The notes under the pieces were generated by a model that was not told the DNA's origin, ran no database searches, and saw only the letters and a list, made by a program, of their open reading frames with translations. Shown one piece after another: positions 53,292-62,725 of a stretch of DNA of 64,000 nt. The translations under genes and the position numbers were made by a program. The DNA is from ELB16-189 sp018266435. GTDB taxonomy: Bacteria > Bacteroidota > Bacteroidia > Cytophagales > Cyclobacteriaceae. The DNA is taken from assembly GCA_030123525.1 (NCBI GenBank), contig CP126125.1:2108001-2172000 (forward strand), given 5' to 3'. Numbering within the stretch: position 1 is the stretch's first letter; each line of letters opens with the position of its first letter.

Positions 53292-54554
53292 ATGCTCGCT
53301 CTCCGCCTGATTTCTGAAAGCCTTCAATTTGCCTGGAAAGCCTTGCGATCGAATTTGTTGCGAACTGTACTTTCGTTGTTGGGGGTAACAATTGGCATTT
53401 TTTCAATCATTGCTGTACTCACCTTGGTGGACTCCCTGGAGCGCAGTATCCGCGATAGTTTTAATTTTTTAGGCTCAAACGTGATCTATGTTGATAAGTG
53501 GCCATTTACCGGGGGCAACAGCCGCGATTGGTGGAAAGATTTTATAAGACGACCGAATGTTTCGTACAATGAATACCGGTTTTTGAAAGCAAACCTTAAA
53601 AATGCTCCGCATGTTTCTATTTATGCATTTGCAAATGACCTAACCGTAAAGGCAGGCAACAACGGTATCAATAAAATTACCTTGCGGGGAGTTTCGCCCG
53701 AATATGAATTTATGCGTGATGTGAACATAGAGCAAGGCCGCTACCTGACCAATGATGAAATTGAAGGCGGAAGAAATGTAGTGGTGATTGGCCATGATAT
53801 TGCCCATGCGCTGTTCCCTAAAGTTGAAAATCCGGTAGGAGAGTTGGTGAAAATAAAAAACCTGAAATATAAAATTGTAGGGATCATCAAACGGCAGGGC
53901 GAAAGTTTCCTGGGCATGGGCAGCACCGATTATGAGTGTATCATTCCTTACAGTTCTTTTCGTAAACTATACAACACCGGCACAGGGCGGTGGGATGAAC
54001 TAGGATCGCACATCGTGCTGAAAGGAAATGAAAGTGACTTGGGCCTGGTGCAATTGGAAAACGAAATGCAGGGCTACTTGCGCGTGAAGCGCGGATTGAA
54101 ACCCGGACAAAAAGACAATTTTTCTGTAAACCGACCCGAAGCCATTGTGAAAGCCATAGCCGGTGTTTTTGATGTGCTGAATATGGCCGGATGGGTGATT
54201 GGCGGATTCTCAATGTTGGTAGGTGGGTTTGGGATTGCCAACATTATGTTTGTGTCAGTAAAGGAACGGACGGGCATAATTGGCTTGCAAAAATCGCTGG
54301 GCGCAAAAAATTATTTTATTCTGTTTCAGTTCTTATTTGAATCGGTGTTGTTAAGTTTGATCGGTGGGTTGGCCGGTTTGTGCCTTGTATGGCTGATTAC
54401 GTTTATTCCTTTGGGTAGTTTACAAGTCACGTTATCGGTATCCAATATAGTATTGGGTCTTACCGTTTCATCAGTCATTGGGTTAGTGGCAGGCATTGTT
54501 CCGGCTGCGTTGGCCGCAAGACTTGACCCGGTAATTGCCATACGAGCTAATTAA
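53292..54554 (+). CDS. MacB/FtsX-type ABC permease, first of a tandem pair
   Basis: 420 aa, single-module permease. N-terminal helix in RTVLSLLGVTIGIFSIIAVL TLVDSL, a periplasmic MacB_PCD domain (GRYLTNDEIEGGRNVVVIGH and LVKIKNLKYKIVGIIKRQGE), then three C-terminal helices with SVKERTGIIGLQKSLGAKNY and IGLVAGIVPAALAARLDPVI. The mate at 54560 is strongly similar over its entire length. No ATP-binding gene lies beside the pair, so the ATPase must be encoded elsewhere. Lipoprotein release or efflux is possible. Confidence 0.87.
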   Translation: MLALRLISESLQFAWKALRSNLLRTVLSLLGVTIGIFSIIAVLTLVDSLERSIRDSFNFLGSNVIYVDKWPFTGGNSRDWWKDFIRRPNVSYNEYRFLKANLKNAPHVSIYAFANDLTVKAGNNGINKITLRGVSPEYEFMRDVNIEQGRYLTNDEIEGGRNVVVIGHDIAHALFPKVENPVGELVKIKNLKYKIVGIIKRQGESFLGMGSTDYECIIPYSSFRKLYNTGTGRWDELGSHIVLKGNESDLGLVQLENEMQGYLRVKRGLKPGQKDNFSVNRPEAIVKAIAGVFDVLNMAGWVIGGFSMLVGGFGIANIMFVSVKERTGIIGLQKSLGAKNYFILFQFLFESVLLSLIGGLAGLCLVWLITFIPLGSLQVTLSVSNIVLGLTVSSVIGLVAGIVPAALAARLDPVIAIRAN

Positions 54555-54559
54555 AATAC

Positions 54560-55828
54560 ATGATACTTTTTCTCCGGTTAGTCACAGAAAGTTTAGCGTT
54601 TGCCTGGCGGGCGCTTCGATCTAATTTACTGCGCACCATTCTTTCTCTGCTGGGTGTTACCATCGGTATTTTTTCCATTATTGCTGTGCTTACATTGGTG
54701 GATTCGCTTAAAAGTAATATTCTAGATAGTTTGAACTTTCTCGGGTCAGATGTGATCTATGTTCATAAGTGGCCCTGGGGAAACGGGGGTGATAGCCGCG
54801 ACTGGTGGAAAGACTACATTAAGCGGCCCAATACTTCGTATGCCGAATACCGGTTTTTAAAAGAAAATTTACAGCATGGAAGTGTGATCAGCATTTATGC
54901 AGAGTCAGAATCCAACACGGTAAAGGCGGGTAGTAACGGAATCAATAAAATAGAGATAGATGGGGTAACCGTTGATTACGATAAGTTGTTTGAGATCAAT
55001 GTAGAACAGGGCCGCTACCTGATCAATGCCGAAATAGAAGGTGGACGAAACGTGGCGGTGATCGGCTACGAAGTGGCACGGGCCTTATTTCCTAAAATCG
55101 AGAATCCCGTGGGTGAATTTGTGAAGATCAAAAACCTGCGCTTTAAAGTAGTGGGGGTGATCAAGCGTGAGGGCGAAAGTTTTATGGGTTTTACCAGCAA
55201 AGATTACAGTTGCATCATTCCGTATAGCGCCTTTAGAAAAGTATATCAAACGGGCACTGGCCGGTCGAATGAAATCGGGTCCACCATCGGATTAAAGGGC
55301 TATCGAGATGATCCCGGGCTGGTAGAGTTAGAAAATGAAACGCGCGGATTGATGCGCGTGAAGCGCGGACTGAAACCAGAGAAAAAAGACAACTTTACCC
55401 TGAACCGTCCCGAAGCCATTGCCAAATCATTGGATGGAGTTTTTGATGTGCTGGGCATAGCAGGTTGGATTATTGGTGGCTTCTCGATGTTGGTTGGGGG
55501 GTTTGGAATTGCCAACATCATGTTTGTATCGGTGAAGGAAAGGACGGGCATTATTGGATTGCAAAAATCTTTGGGGGCAAAAAATTATTTCATCTTGTTC
55601 CAGTTTTTGTTTGAGTCCATTTTTTTGAGCTTGATTGGCGGCCTTACGGGATTGTTTTTTGTGTGGCTGATTACGTATGCTCCGTTTGGAAGTTTGAAAG
55701 TGTCGCTCACGGTTTCAAATATTATTTTGGGATTGGGCGTTTCTTCCACAATCGGCTTAGTGGCGGGAATTGTGCCTGCGGCCGTGGCAGCACGCCTCGA
55801 TCCGGTCATCGCTATTCGGGCAAACTGA
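54560..55828 (+). CDS. MacB/FtsX-type ABC permease, second of a tandem pair
   Basis: 422 aa, a close duplicate of the preceding permease, five bases after its stop. It shares RTILSLLGVTIGIFSIIAVL, the WWKDYIKRPNTSYAEYRFLK block and the same C-terminal AARLDPVIAIRAN, with divergence mostly in the periplasmic domain (for example TVDYDKLFEINVEQGRYLIN). The two probably form a heterodimer or serve two related substrates. Translationally coupled. Confidence 0.87.
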   Translation: MILFLRLVTESLAFAWRALRSNLLRTILSLLGVTIGIFSIIAVLTLVDSLKSNILDSLNFLGSDVIYVHKWPWGNGGDSRDWWKDYIKRPNTSYAEYRFLKENLQHGSVISIYAESESNTVKAGSNGINKIEIDGVTVDYDKLFEINVEQGRYLINAEIEGGRNVAVIGYEVARALFPKIENPVGEFVKIKNLRFKVVGVIKREGESFMGFTSKDYSCIIPYSAFRKVYQTGTGRSNEIGSTIGLKGYRDDPGLVELENETRGLMRVKRGLKPEKKDNFTLNRPEAIAKSLDGVFDVLGIAGWIIGGFSMLVGGFGIANIMFVSVKERTGIIGLQKSLGAKNYFILFQFLFESIFLSLIGGLTGLFFVWLITYAPFGSLKVSLTVSNIILGLGVSSTIGLVAGIVPAAVAARLDPVIAIRAN

Positions 55829-55865
55829 TCAGAACAGGCAATAGAATCTCTGTGTTTTATCCGGA

Positions 55866-56549
55866 TTAACGAGTCACTAAGCCAAACATATTTTTAATGC
55901 CGGTTACGGCTATCTGCAGCCCAACACAAAAAATGAGAAATGCAATAATGCGGTTGGCTATGATTTGCCCGTTATTGCCCAGCCTCTTCACTATTTTTTT
56001 GGTGTTCCCATAAAAGCCGTAAATCAAAAGGCACATGAAAATAATGGCCAGTAGTATGGCGCCTGTATTGATCAGGTAGTTTAACCAATTAGTGTCAGCA
56101 CTGTTGGCGCTTAATGTAAAAAGAACCGACAGTGTACCTGCCCCGGTGGTGATCGGAAAAGTAAGCGGATAAAAAAGTTTATCACTGATGTGATTAACCT
56201 GATTGTTGGTCAGGTTTTCTATATTTTTTTCGGCATCTTGTTTTTGACTATTGGCCGAAAGTGCCTCCCAGCCCATTTTGCAAATCATAATGCCCCCGGC
56301 CAGTTGTATTACCGGTATAGAAATACCGAATAATTCAAGAATCCAGTGGCCCACAAATAGGGTAGTAACGCAAATGGAGAATGCATAAAATGTAATTTTT
56401 TTTACGGCTATTTTTTCATCGGCATCAGTAAGTTGCGAAAGATAGGGATTGACAATGAGAGCCGACCCGAGAGGATTAATAACAGGGAACAACGCAATGA
56501 TGCTTATAAAAAGCATGTGAATAAATGAATGTACTTGTGGTGATATCAT
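55866..56549 (-). CDS. MarC family inner membrane protein
   Basis: 227 aa from the ATG at 56549 with about six helices: HMLFISIIALFPVINPLGSA LIVNPYL, the TFYAFSICVTTLFVGHWILELF helix, IQLAGGIMICKMGWEAL, FPITTGAGTLSVLFTLSA, LLAIIFMCLLIYGFYGNTK and IIAFLIFCVGLQIAVTGIKN. The NPLGSA motif is typical of MarC/UPF0056 proteins, whose transport role is unproven. The frame extends upstream to 56597, but the ATG at 56549 gives the standard N-terminus. Confidence 0.85.
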   Translation of the reverse strand: MISPQVHSFIHMLFISIIALFPVINPLGSALIVNPYLSQLTDADEKIAVKKITFYAFSICVTTLFVGHWILELFGISIPVIQLAGGIMICKMGWEALSANSQKQDAEKNIENLTNNQVNHISDKLFYPLTFPITTGAGTLSVLFTLSANSADTNWLNYLINTGAILLAIIFMCLLIYGFYGNTKKIVKRLGNNGQIIANRIIAFLIFCVGLQIAVTGIKNMFGLVTR

Positions 56550-56640
56550 GGTAAATGACCGGTGATTTTGAGCGGGCGAAATATAGGAAATTAGCAACAG
56601 TCATTGTTATGGCCATTGCCCGGCTTACATTAAAATACGG

Positions 56641-58695
56641 TTAGAATTTTACCCTGGCCTGAAGTTTAACATCGTTTCGTCTGTCGTCATAAATGGTGTC
56701 GCCTCCCGAACCTATTTTTTCCTGCTTGAAGTAGCGAGTCTGGCTCCACCGAAGCCAGAAGTCTATTTTTGAATTAACCCGGTATTGCAGCATCAGGTAC
56801 CGCCTGATGCCCTTGCCGTAGTAAGCCGGGAAACTGAAGGCAAGGTAGGCATCGCGCTCATAAACATATTGCCGGTTATCGTAATCATCGGTATCAAAAA
56901 CGGCATAACGACTTGTTACTGAAAATCTTTTTTTTTGGTACGTAACGTCTTGCAGCATTACCATGCCCTGCGTATTTTTTCCGGCCAATGAATAAGAACT
57001 GAATTGCAGGCGAGTGCGAAAACTCAGTTGCCGACTTACCGAGTAGTCGCAGTTGATCCAGTAATTTTGTTTCGTTCCCAGTGATACCAAATAAAGATTA
57101 TTGTCAATGCCTGTGTTGCGTGGCTTGGTTTCCTGGCGGGTTTGCACAAAGAACACCACATTTTTAGAAGGCATGAAATTAAACCGGGCCATCCACTCGC
57201 TGCCTTCGGCAGCAGGCAGGTAATTTCGATAGCGAAACCAGGGAAACTGAAATAAATCCACATAACCTGACAGCCAGTATTTTTTGTTGAACACATATTT
57301 CCAGCCCCAGTAGATACCGGTTTCATTTTGTGGCACTGAATTTTCGGTGATGGCGTTGCTGTAAAAACTGTAAAAATTTTTATCAAATGTTCGATACGAT
57401 AATGACACATCAAATTGTGGAGTGAGGCTGGCCAATACTCCGGTTACTGTGGCGCTACCATTGCCAAGGGTTTGACTGAATTCACTAAAAAACGAAATAT
57501 TGTTAATAGTATAATTCAGGTACGCACCGGCATTGGTATTTGTATTTCCATTGAAATAAAATTGGTTGTAGGGAGTTGGAGAGTGAATCAGCGGAACGTT
57601 GAACTGTGTGCGGTGTAGGATAATCCCTGCATCGAGCGAGTGATTGGTGAACTGAAACACCGTTGCCGAGTTTGTTTCGCTAATGGCATTCCGGTTGGCC
57701 AGTTCGGTAGCCGTTCGGTGCAGGCCGGTATAACTGATGGAAGACAAGTAGTCGGCAGCAGAGGTTAACGTGTCTTGCCGAAGGTTGCCATCGCGACCGC
57801 GGTGGGAGAGCATCAGGTGCCATGTTATATTTTTTGATAACGAATAGCTGATGCTGGCTCCCCGAAAGTAGCCGGCTTCATAGAGCGAAGTGTAAGGAAG
57901 AAAACCCAGATTGGGTCTGCGTAGGGTGTTAACGGCTTCCGCATTTTTTCCGATTCCAAAAAAAGAACCCAACGCTACACCTTGCCCGAATTGTGCCTGA
58001 TAATCTCCGAGTATAAAATTTTTTACTCTCCCCTTGTTCTGTGCTTGAAAATGAAAACTGATGTAATCAACTCCGTAATATTTAGTAGGCGGGTTCCATT
58101 GTACGGGCTCACCTGCTTCTTTTTTAAAAGTGAACCCTACGCTGAAATCGGCCGGCCGGCTTACCCGAAATCGGGTGTAAAAATTATCAGGGGTGCCCAC
58201 GTAGCGGTTAGATGGTGAAGCTTGTGCTGTATAACCCAACTGGTTTTCCAGTGTTCGGCCCCAGCGCATCAGTAAATAATTATTCGGCTCGGATAGTATG
58301 CGTTTAATGAGGTGTTGATTGAACGATCGACTTTTTTCACGCACGGTAACAAACGGGGCAATTTTTTCAAAAGTGTTGCGGTCAAAAATCTGTTGCAGCT
58401 CATATTCAGAAATAATAGTTCCGGTTTCTTTGCGATAAGCCAGAAAAGAGCTGATCTGTGTTTCGTTTAACAGGTACAGTGCCCGCAGTTGCTCACCGCT
58501 TACTTGATTTAAATCAAGCGGGTTAGAAAGTAATTGGAGATAGTCTTCGTACAAATCCTGATAATCAATGTTGAGGTCTTGCGCACTGAATAGTTCATCC
58601 ACCAGCCGGGCCGGGTCAAAATCTTTTTTTGTAAAATCCTGACACCACGACAGATGAAACAGAAAGGTTAGAATAATGCTGCCGCGAGTTTTCAT
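56641..58695 (-). CDS. Helix-hairpin-helix protein with predicted C-terminal beta barrel
   Basis: 684 aa with a signal peptide (MKTRGSIILTFLFHLSWCQ). Residues about 30-110 carry helix-hairpin-helix units (NPLDLNQVSGEQLRALYLLN; TIISEYELQQIFDRNTFEKI). The rest is beta rich with alternating hydrophobic strands (NYLLMRWGRTLENQ, GASISYSLSKNITWHLMLSH) and an aromatic C-terminus (VKLQARVKF), as in outer-membrane barrels. This arrangement recurs in Bacteroidota without known function. The ATGA overlap with the downstream-in-coordinate PorV-like gene indicates cotranscription. Confidence 0.72.
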   Translation of the reverse strand: MKTRGSIILTFLFHLSWCQDFTKKDFDPARLVDELFSAQDLNIDYQDLYEDYLQLLSNPLDLNQVSGEQLRALYLLNETQISSFLAYRKETGTIISEYELQQIFDRNTFEKIAPFVTVREKSRSFNQHLIKRILSEPNNYLLMRWGRTLENQLGYTAQASPSNRYVGTPDNFYTRFRVSRPADFSVGFTFKKEAGEPVQWNPPTKYYGVDYISFHFQAQNKGRVKNFILGDYQAQFGQGVALGSFFGIGKNAEAVNTLRRPNLGFLPYTSLYEAGYFRGASISYSLSKNITWHLMLSHRGRDGNLRQDTLTSAADYLSSISYTGLHRTATELANRNAISETNSATVFQFTNHSLDAGIILHRTQFNVPLIHSPTPYNQFYFNGNTNTNAGAYLNYTINNISFFSEFSQTLGNGSATVTGVLASLTPQFDVSLSYRTFDKNFYSFYSNAITENSVPQNETGIYWGWKYVFNKKYWLSGYVDLFQFPWFRYRNYLPAAEGSEWMARFNFMPSKNVVFFVQTRQETKPRNTGIDNNLYLVSLGTKQNYWINCDYSVSRQLSFRTRLQFSSYSLAGKNTQGMVMLQDVTYQKKRFSVTSRYAVFDTDDYDNRQYVYERDAYLAFSFPAYYGKGIRRYLMLQYRVNSKIDFWLRWSQTRYFKQEKIGSGGDTIYDDRRNDVKLQARVKF

Positions 58696-59522
58696 AGAAA
58701 ACGTTTAGAAGCGAAAAGATATACGGCAGAGGCCTGATGGACAGTTCCGGTCAGTTGATTGAACCGGAGAGCATAGTCCATTTTGATTTTTTTCTTTTGT
58801 GCCCCCAACCCAAAGAATGCTGCGTTAGGATTTAGGTTAAACCCCGTGCGCACAAATATTTTTTTATACAACGTGTACTCTAACCCGCTGCGCCAAATAG
58901 CGGGGTACATCAAATCTTTTTCAAGTTCAGTGGAGACCAGAACTTTGTCTGATGGCCTGAATGAAATGCCGGCAACTAATTTAGCCGGTAAGTGTTCATT
59001 GTGCGCACCGGTTAACTTTGATTGCGTAAGGTTGGTGAGGTATGCGCCCAGTGAAATTTGGTTGGTTAGTTGAGTAACTCCGCCAAAGTCGAGGCTGATG
59101 GCTGTGAGAGTGCCAAATCCTTCGGCCCGGTATTGCACATAGCTGCACTTGGCACCTAGCGAAGTGTTGCCCATGGTGTTTCCAAAGCCTACCGAGAAAA
59201 GATGCTCACTGTACACGTCATCGCCAAAACGAAAGATGCCCACCCCGGCCGTTCCCCATTTAGTGGGCGATTGCAGCGCAGCTGCTAGCCGATTAGCGCC
59301 TATGAGTGCAGGGTTTATATCGTAAGCGAAAATGGCGTTCGTCTCATTTACTTTCCCGATGCCACCGATGTTGTTGAAAAAAGACCATTCATCAGTTAAC
59401 ACAGAAGAACTGTACCCCATGCCGGCTTGCCTTGCACCCATTAAAGTGGACGAGTTTTGCCCCCAACCCATAAATGGAAAAAGAAACCAAAAGACAAAAT
59501 GTATTTTTACAGCCATATGCAA
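58692..59522 (-). CDS. PorV/PorQ-like outer-membrane barrel protein
   Basis: 276 aa with a signal peptide (KIHFVFWFLFPFMGWGQ). The start of the mature part, STLMGARQAGMGYSSSVLTD, followed by GGIGKVNETNAIFAYDINPA and repeated amphipathic strands, fits the PorV/PorQ (type IX secretion-associated) family. It ends in the aromatic/basic ASKRFL. In T9SS such proteins carry cargo to the sortase, but a non-T9SS barrel is also possible. Overlaps the HhH gene by four bases (ATGA). Confidence 0.65.
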   Translation of the reverse strand: MHMAVKIHFVFWFLFPFMGWGQNSSTLMGARQAGMGYSSSVLTDEWSFFNNIGGIGKVNETNAIFAYDINPALIGANRLAAALQSPTKWGTAGVGIFRFGDDVYSEHLFSVGFGNTMGNTSLGAKCSYVQYRAEGFGTLTAISLDFGGVTQLTNQISLGAYLTNLTQSKLTGAHNEHLPAKLVAGISFRPSDKVLVSTELEKDLMYPAIWRSGLEYTLYKKIFVRTGFNLNPNAAFFGLGAQKKKIKMDYALRFNQLTGTVHQASAVYLFASKRFL

Positions 59523-59602
59523 CAGAATAGATTATCCGGTTTGATAAGCAGAAAAATATGTCGTTGCAAAATTTACGTGATTTTTTCCATATTTCTTTAC
59601 CT

Positions 59603-60223
59603 ATGAAAAGTAGCATTTTATTTATTTTGATAGGGGTTATTCTTGCAGGCCGGTCTTTTGGCCAAGAAGAGGTAAAGGAATACTATGAAAAGGGCGGCAC
59701 GAAAGCAGCCGGTAAAATTAAGGATGGACAAAAAGAAGGCAAATGGTTTTTTTACTATCCGTCAGGTAAAAAAAATACAATAGAAAATTACAAAGAAGGA
59801 AAGCTACACGGAGAAGTAGTCTATTATTATCCCACTGAAATTATGCAGGGAAAAGAAACCTGGCAGGAAGGGAGAATGCAAGACTCGGCTTGGTACTTTC
59901 ACCCTAACGGAAAGCTGAAAAGCAAAGGACAGTATTATCAATCGCAGTACACAGGTTTATGGAAACATTACTTTGATAATGAAAAATTAGAACGCATGGT
60001 TAATTACAAAAATGGCTTGCCTGAGGGCGACACGTATGTTTATAACGAAAACGGATATTTGATTCAGCAAGGCCAATACCACAAAGGCAAAGAAGAGGGC
60101 GAATGGAAATTTTTTACCAATGAAGGAAAGATTAAATTCGAAGGGCACTATTTATCGGGCAAACCAATCGGTATCTGGTACCAGTGGAAAGGTGACGTAA
60201 AAAAAGTCTATAAAAAATACTGA
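59603..60223 (+). CDS. YwqK-like repeat protein, exported
   Basis: 206 aa from the ATG at 59603 with a signal peptide (MKSSILFILIGVILAGRSFG). The mature part has about seven MORN/YwqK-like repeats of the form G-x-W-x-x-Y-x-x-x-G-K, for example DGQKEGKWFFYYPSGKKN and KGKEEGEWKFFTNEGKIK. Bacteroidota annotators often call such proteins 'toxin-antitoxin YwqK family', but no toxin partner is present. It is 41 bases before the CHU_C protein and may share its transcript. Confidence 0.72.
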   Translation: MKSSILFILIGVILAGRSFGQEEVKEYYEKGGTKAAGKIKDGQKEGKWFFYYPSGKKNTIENYKEGKLHGEVVYYYPTEIMQGKETWQEGRMQDSAWYFHPNGKLKSKGQYYQSQYTGLWKHYFDNEKLERMVNYKNGLPEGDTYVYNENGYLIQQGQYHKGKEEGEWKFFTNEGKIKFEGHYLSGKPIGIWYQWKGDVKKVYKKY

Positions 60224-60264
60224 TTCAATCGTGGGTAATGGATAGCTCTTTCGTTAGGTGACCA

Positions 60265-62586
60265 ATGAAAAAAATAATTCTGGTTTGTGGAGTATTGGCC
60301 TGTCTACACGCTAAGGCTTCTCACATCGTAGGAGGTGAGTTTGAACTGCTGCATGTGAGTGGCTACACCTACCAATTCAACATGATCCTCTATTTTGACG
60401 ACATCAACGGTGAGCCCGGTTCATTAGATAACCAGGTTACCATTACTATTTTTCGTAAGCGGGACAATTTATTCATCGCTAATTTTTTATTGCCACTCAT
60501 AACGCGCACACGGGTAGCATACACCCAGCCGGCCTGCTCCACTGGCCTGTTGGAAACCGACCGTATTTTTTATTCGGCTACTGTCACCCTCAGCGCCAGC
60601 GTGTATAACGATGCCCAGGGATACTACGCCTCCTGGCAACGATGCTGCCGCAATTACAACATTACCAATATTTTTAGTGAAGACCCCAACCAGGGTGGTA
60701 TAGCGGCAGGGCAAACTTTTTATATGGAGTTTCCTCCCGTAGTTATGAACGGTGAGCCTTTTGTTAACTCTTCTCCACATCTGTTCCCGCCTTTGAGCGA
60801 CTACGGCTGTCCGGGCCGACCGTACTATGTCAACTTTGGTGGAGTAGATGATGACAACGATTCACTTGTTTATTCCCTGGTTACACCGCTCAATACGTCT
60901 ACTGCCTTAGCCTTGCCCGCACCATCACCTGCTCCGTATCCACTGGTTCAATGGAGGCCGGGCTTCAGCCTGACCAATATCATTCAAGGAAACCCTGACT
61001 TGCGCATCAGCCACAACGGGTTCATTACCTGCACACCTACTCAGACCGGGCTGTTTGTTTTTGCTGTAAAAGTAGAGCAATACCGAAACCGGATAAAGAT
61101 TGGAGAAACGAGGCGCGACTTTCAATTGCTGGTAGTGAACGGATGCCAGCCCGACTTACCCCCTCAAATAGTAGGTAAAAAACTGACTGACGCAACATTC
61201 ACCTACTCGGGCACGATGAATGTATCTTTTAGCGACACGGTGAAAAATGCTACGCGCTGTATCAATGTCAGCGTAAGCGATCCTGACACGCAAGACCCAC
61301 TGCACAACTATAGCCAAACGCTAACAATCAGAGCCGTGGCACTCAATTTTAAAAAAACGGATATCAGCAGCATATTACCTTCGGTTACCACCGTAACACT
61401 GACGCACGGAGCTACACATGAGTTTACCATTTGTTTCCCTCAATGCCCGTTCATTAATGGCCCATACCAAATCGGCATTGTGGTGTCAGATGGGGCGTGC
61501 AGCCTGCCTTTGATGGACACTTTAAAAGTCACGGTACATGAACAGCCGCCACCAAATACATTTGCTCGTTTTTTGCCACCTAAAATTACCACCGCGCAAC
61601 TTAACGAAGGCAGCAGCGGCTCGTGGCCTTTTGCAGCCACAGATGATGACGGAGATAACCTGATTTTTACTGTTGTGCCCGTTGGGTTTTCACTCAGCGA
61701 TGCCGGCATGGCTTTTAATTTCACCAATCAACAACCCGGCAATGCCAGTGGTACTTTGAGTTGGAAAGCCTTCTGCAAGATTTACAACTTCACCAAGCAA
61801 ACTAATTTTACAGTACGGCTGCTGGTAGATGATCAAGACTTGTGCAACATAGTGCGGTACGATACGGCCACCTTCAACCTCAGCGTGCAGTTGCCCGACA
61901 TTCACCCGCAAATCAAAATAACCCAGGCGGGCAACCCGGCCGATATCACGGCAACAACATTACTCAGGTCTTTGGGGCAGATCAACTTCAATGTAATAGG
62001 AATGGACAATTCATCATCCGGCCTTGACACGCTGGCACTGGCGCTGATTTCGGCCACCGGCAATGTTACCCCAAAAGGATTTACATTCACTCCGGCCACG
62101 GGTATTCATTATGTAGAGTCACCGTTTGCCTGGACGACTGACTGCTCACTTTTTTCCGGCAATCAATTTGAAAATGATTATGTTTTTACGTTTGCCGTAG
62201 CCAACCACTACTGCAAAACTCCGAAGGCAGATACAACCTATGTGAAGGTGAACCTCAAAGACATTGAAAGTAATGATGCTGATTTTAGGCCAGGCAATGT
62301 GATTACCACACTGCCCGATCATTGCAATGACTTTTTTGCCATTGACGGATTTGACAGCGAACCTCCATGCCCCAATGGTCCGCGCCAACTACCGTTGGCA
62401 CCCGCAGATAATTGCAGCAATCGGTTTGAGTACGTGCGCATTTACGATCGGTGGGGCAAGCTTGTATTTCAAAGTTCTGACCGTATGTTCAGGTGGTATG
62501 CTCAAAACGAATCATCGGGCGTGTATTACAGCCTCATCAAATTTACCAATCGCGAATACAAAAACTGGATCAATGTGATTCGTTGA
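60265..62586 (+). CDS. Surface protein with gliding-motility-associated (CHU_C, type IX secretion) C-terminus
   Basis: 773 aa. Signal peptide (MKKIILVCGVLACLHAKA) followed by SHIVGGEFEL, a common start of this family. Several Ig/PKD-like beta modules follow, with DDDNDSLVYSLVTPLNTS and DDDGDNLIFTVVPVGFSL. The end, about 728-773, reads IYDRWGKLVFQSSDRMFRWY then SSGVYYSLIKFTNREYKNWI, matching the type B T9SS/CHU_C sorting domain. It is predicted to be exported by type IX secretion and attached to the cell surface. The ligand is unknown. Confidence 0.85.
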   Translation: MKKIILVCGVLACLHAKASHIVGGEFELLHVSGYTYQFNMILYFDDINGEPGSLDNQVTITIFRKRDNLFIANFLLPLITRTRVAYTQPACSTGLLETDRIFYSATVTLSASVYNDAQGYYASWQRCCRNYNITNIFSEDPNQGGIAAGQTFYMEFPPVVMNGEPFVNSSPHLFPPLSDYGCPGRPYYVNFGGVDDDNDSLVYSLVTPLNTSTALALPAPSPAPYPLVQWRPGFSLTNIIQGNPDLRISHNGFITCTPTQTGLFVFAVKVEQYRNRIKIGETRRDFQLLVVNGCQPDLPPQIVGKKLTDATFTYSGTMNVSFSDTVKNATRCINVSVSDPDTQDPLHNYSQTLTIRAVALNFKKTDISSILPSVTTVTLTHGATHEFTICFPQCPFINGPYQIGIVVSDGACSLPLMDTLKVTVHEQPPPNTFARFLPPKITTAQLNEGSSGSWPFAATDDDGDNLIFTVVPVGFSLSDAGMAFNFTNQQPGNASGTLSWKAFCKIYNFTKQTNFTVRLLVDDQDLCNIVRYDTATFNLSVQLPDIHPQIKITQAGNPADITATTLLRSLGQINFNVIGMDNSSSGLDTLALALISATGNVTPKGFTFTPATGIHYVESPFAWTTDCSLFSGNQFENDYVFTFAVANHYCKTPKADTTYVKVNLKDIESNDADFRPGNVITTLPDHCNDFFAIDGFDSEPPCPNGPRQLPLAPADNCSNRFEYVRIYDRWGKLVFQSSDRMFRWYAQNESSGVYYSLIKFTNREYKNWINVIR

Positions 62587-62676
62587 ACTCAAATTTTGTA
62601 ATAAAAATTTCTAAGCGAGTGGCTGGGTGTTGTGCATGAGAATTAGTGCAAAGTTCACCACCACCAACAATGAAAC

Positions 62677-62697
62677 TGACGGTGAAGAATACCGTCA
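62677..62697. repeat. Inverted repeat between CHU_C and BamA-like genes
   Basis: TGACGGT (62677-62683) pairs with ACCGTCA (62691-62697) around a 7-base loop between convergent genes. Neither side has a clear T-run, so a terminator role is only possible. Confidence 0.4.
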
Positions 62698-62725
62698 ATG
62701 AAAAAATAATAACATTGAGAAATGG

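Noticed and set aside
62677..62697. Hairpin TGACGGT/ACCGTCA as a terminator
   Set aside because: No T-run on either strand; kept only as an inverted repeat.
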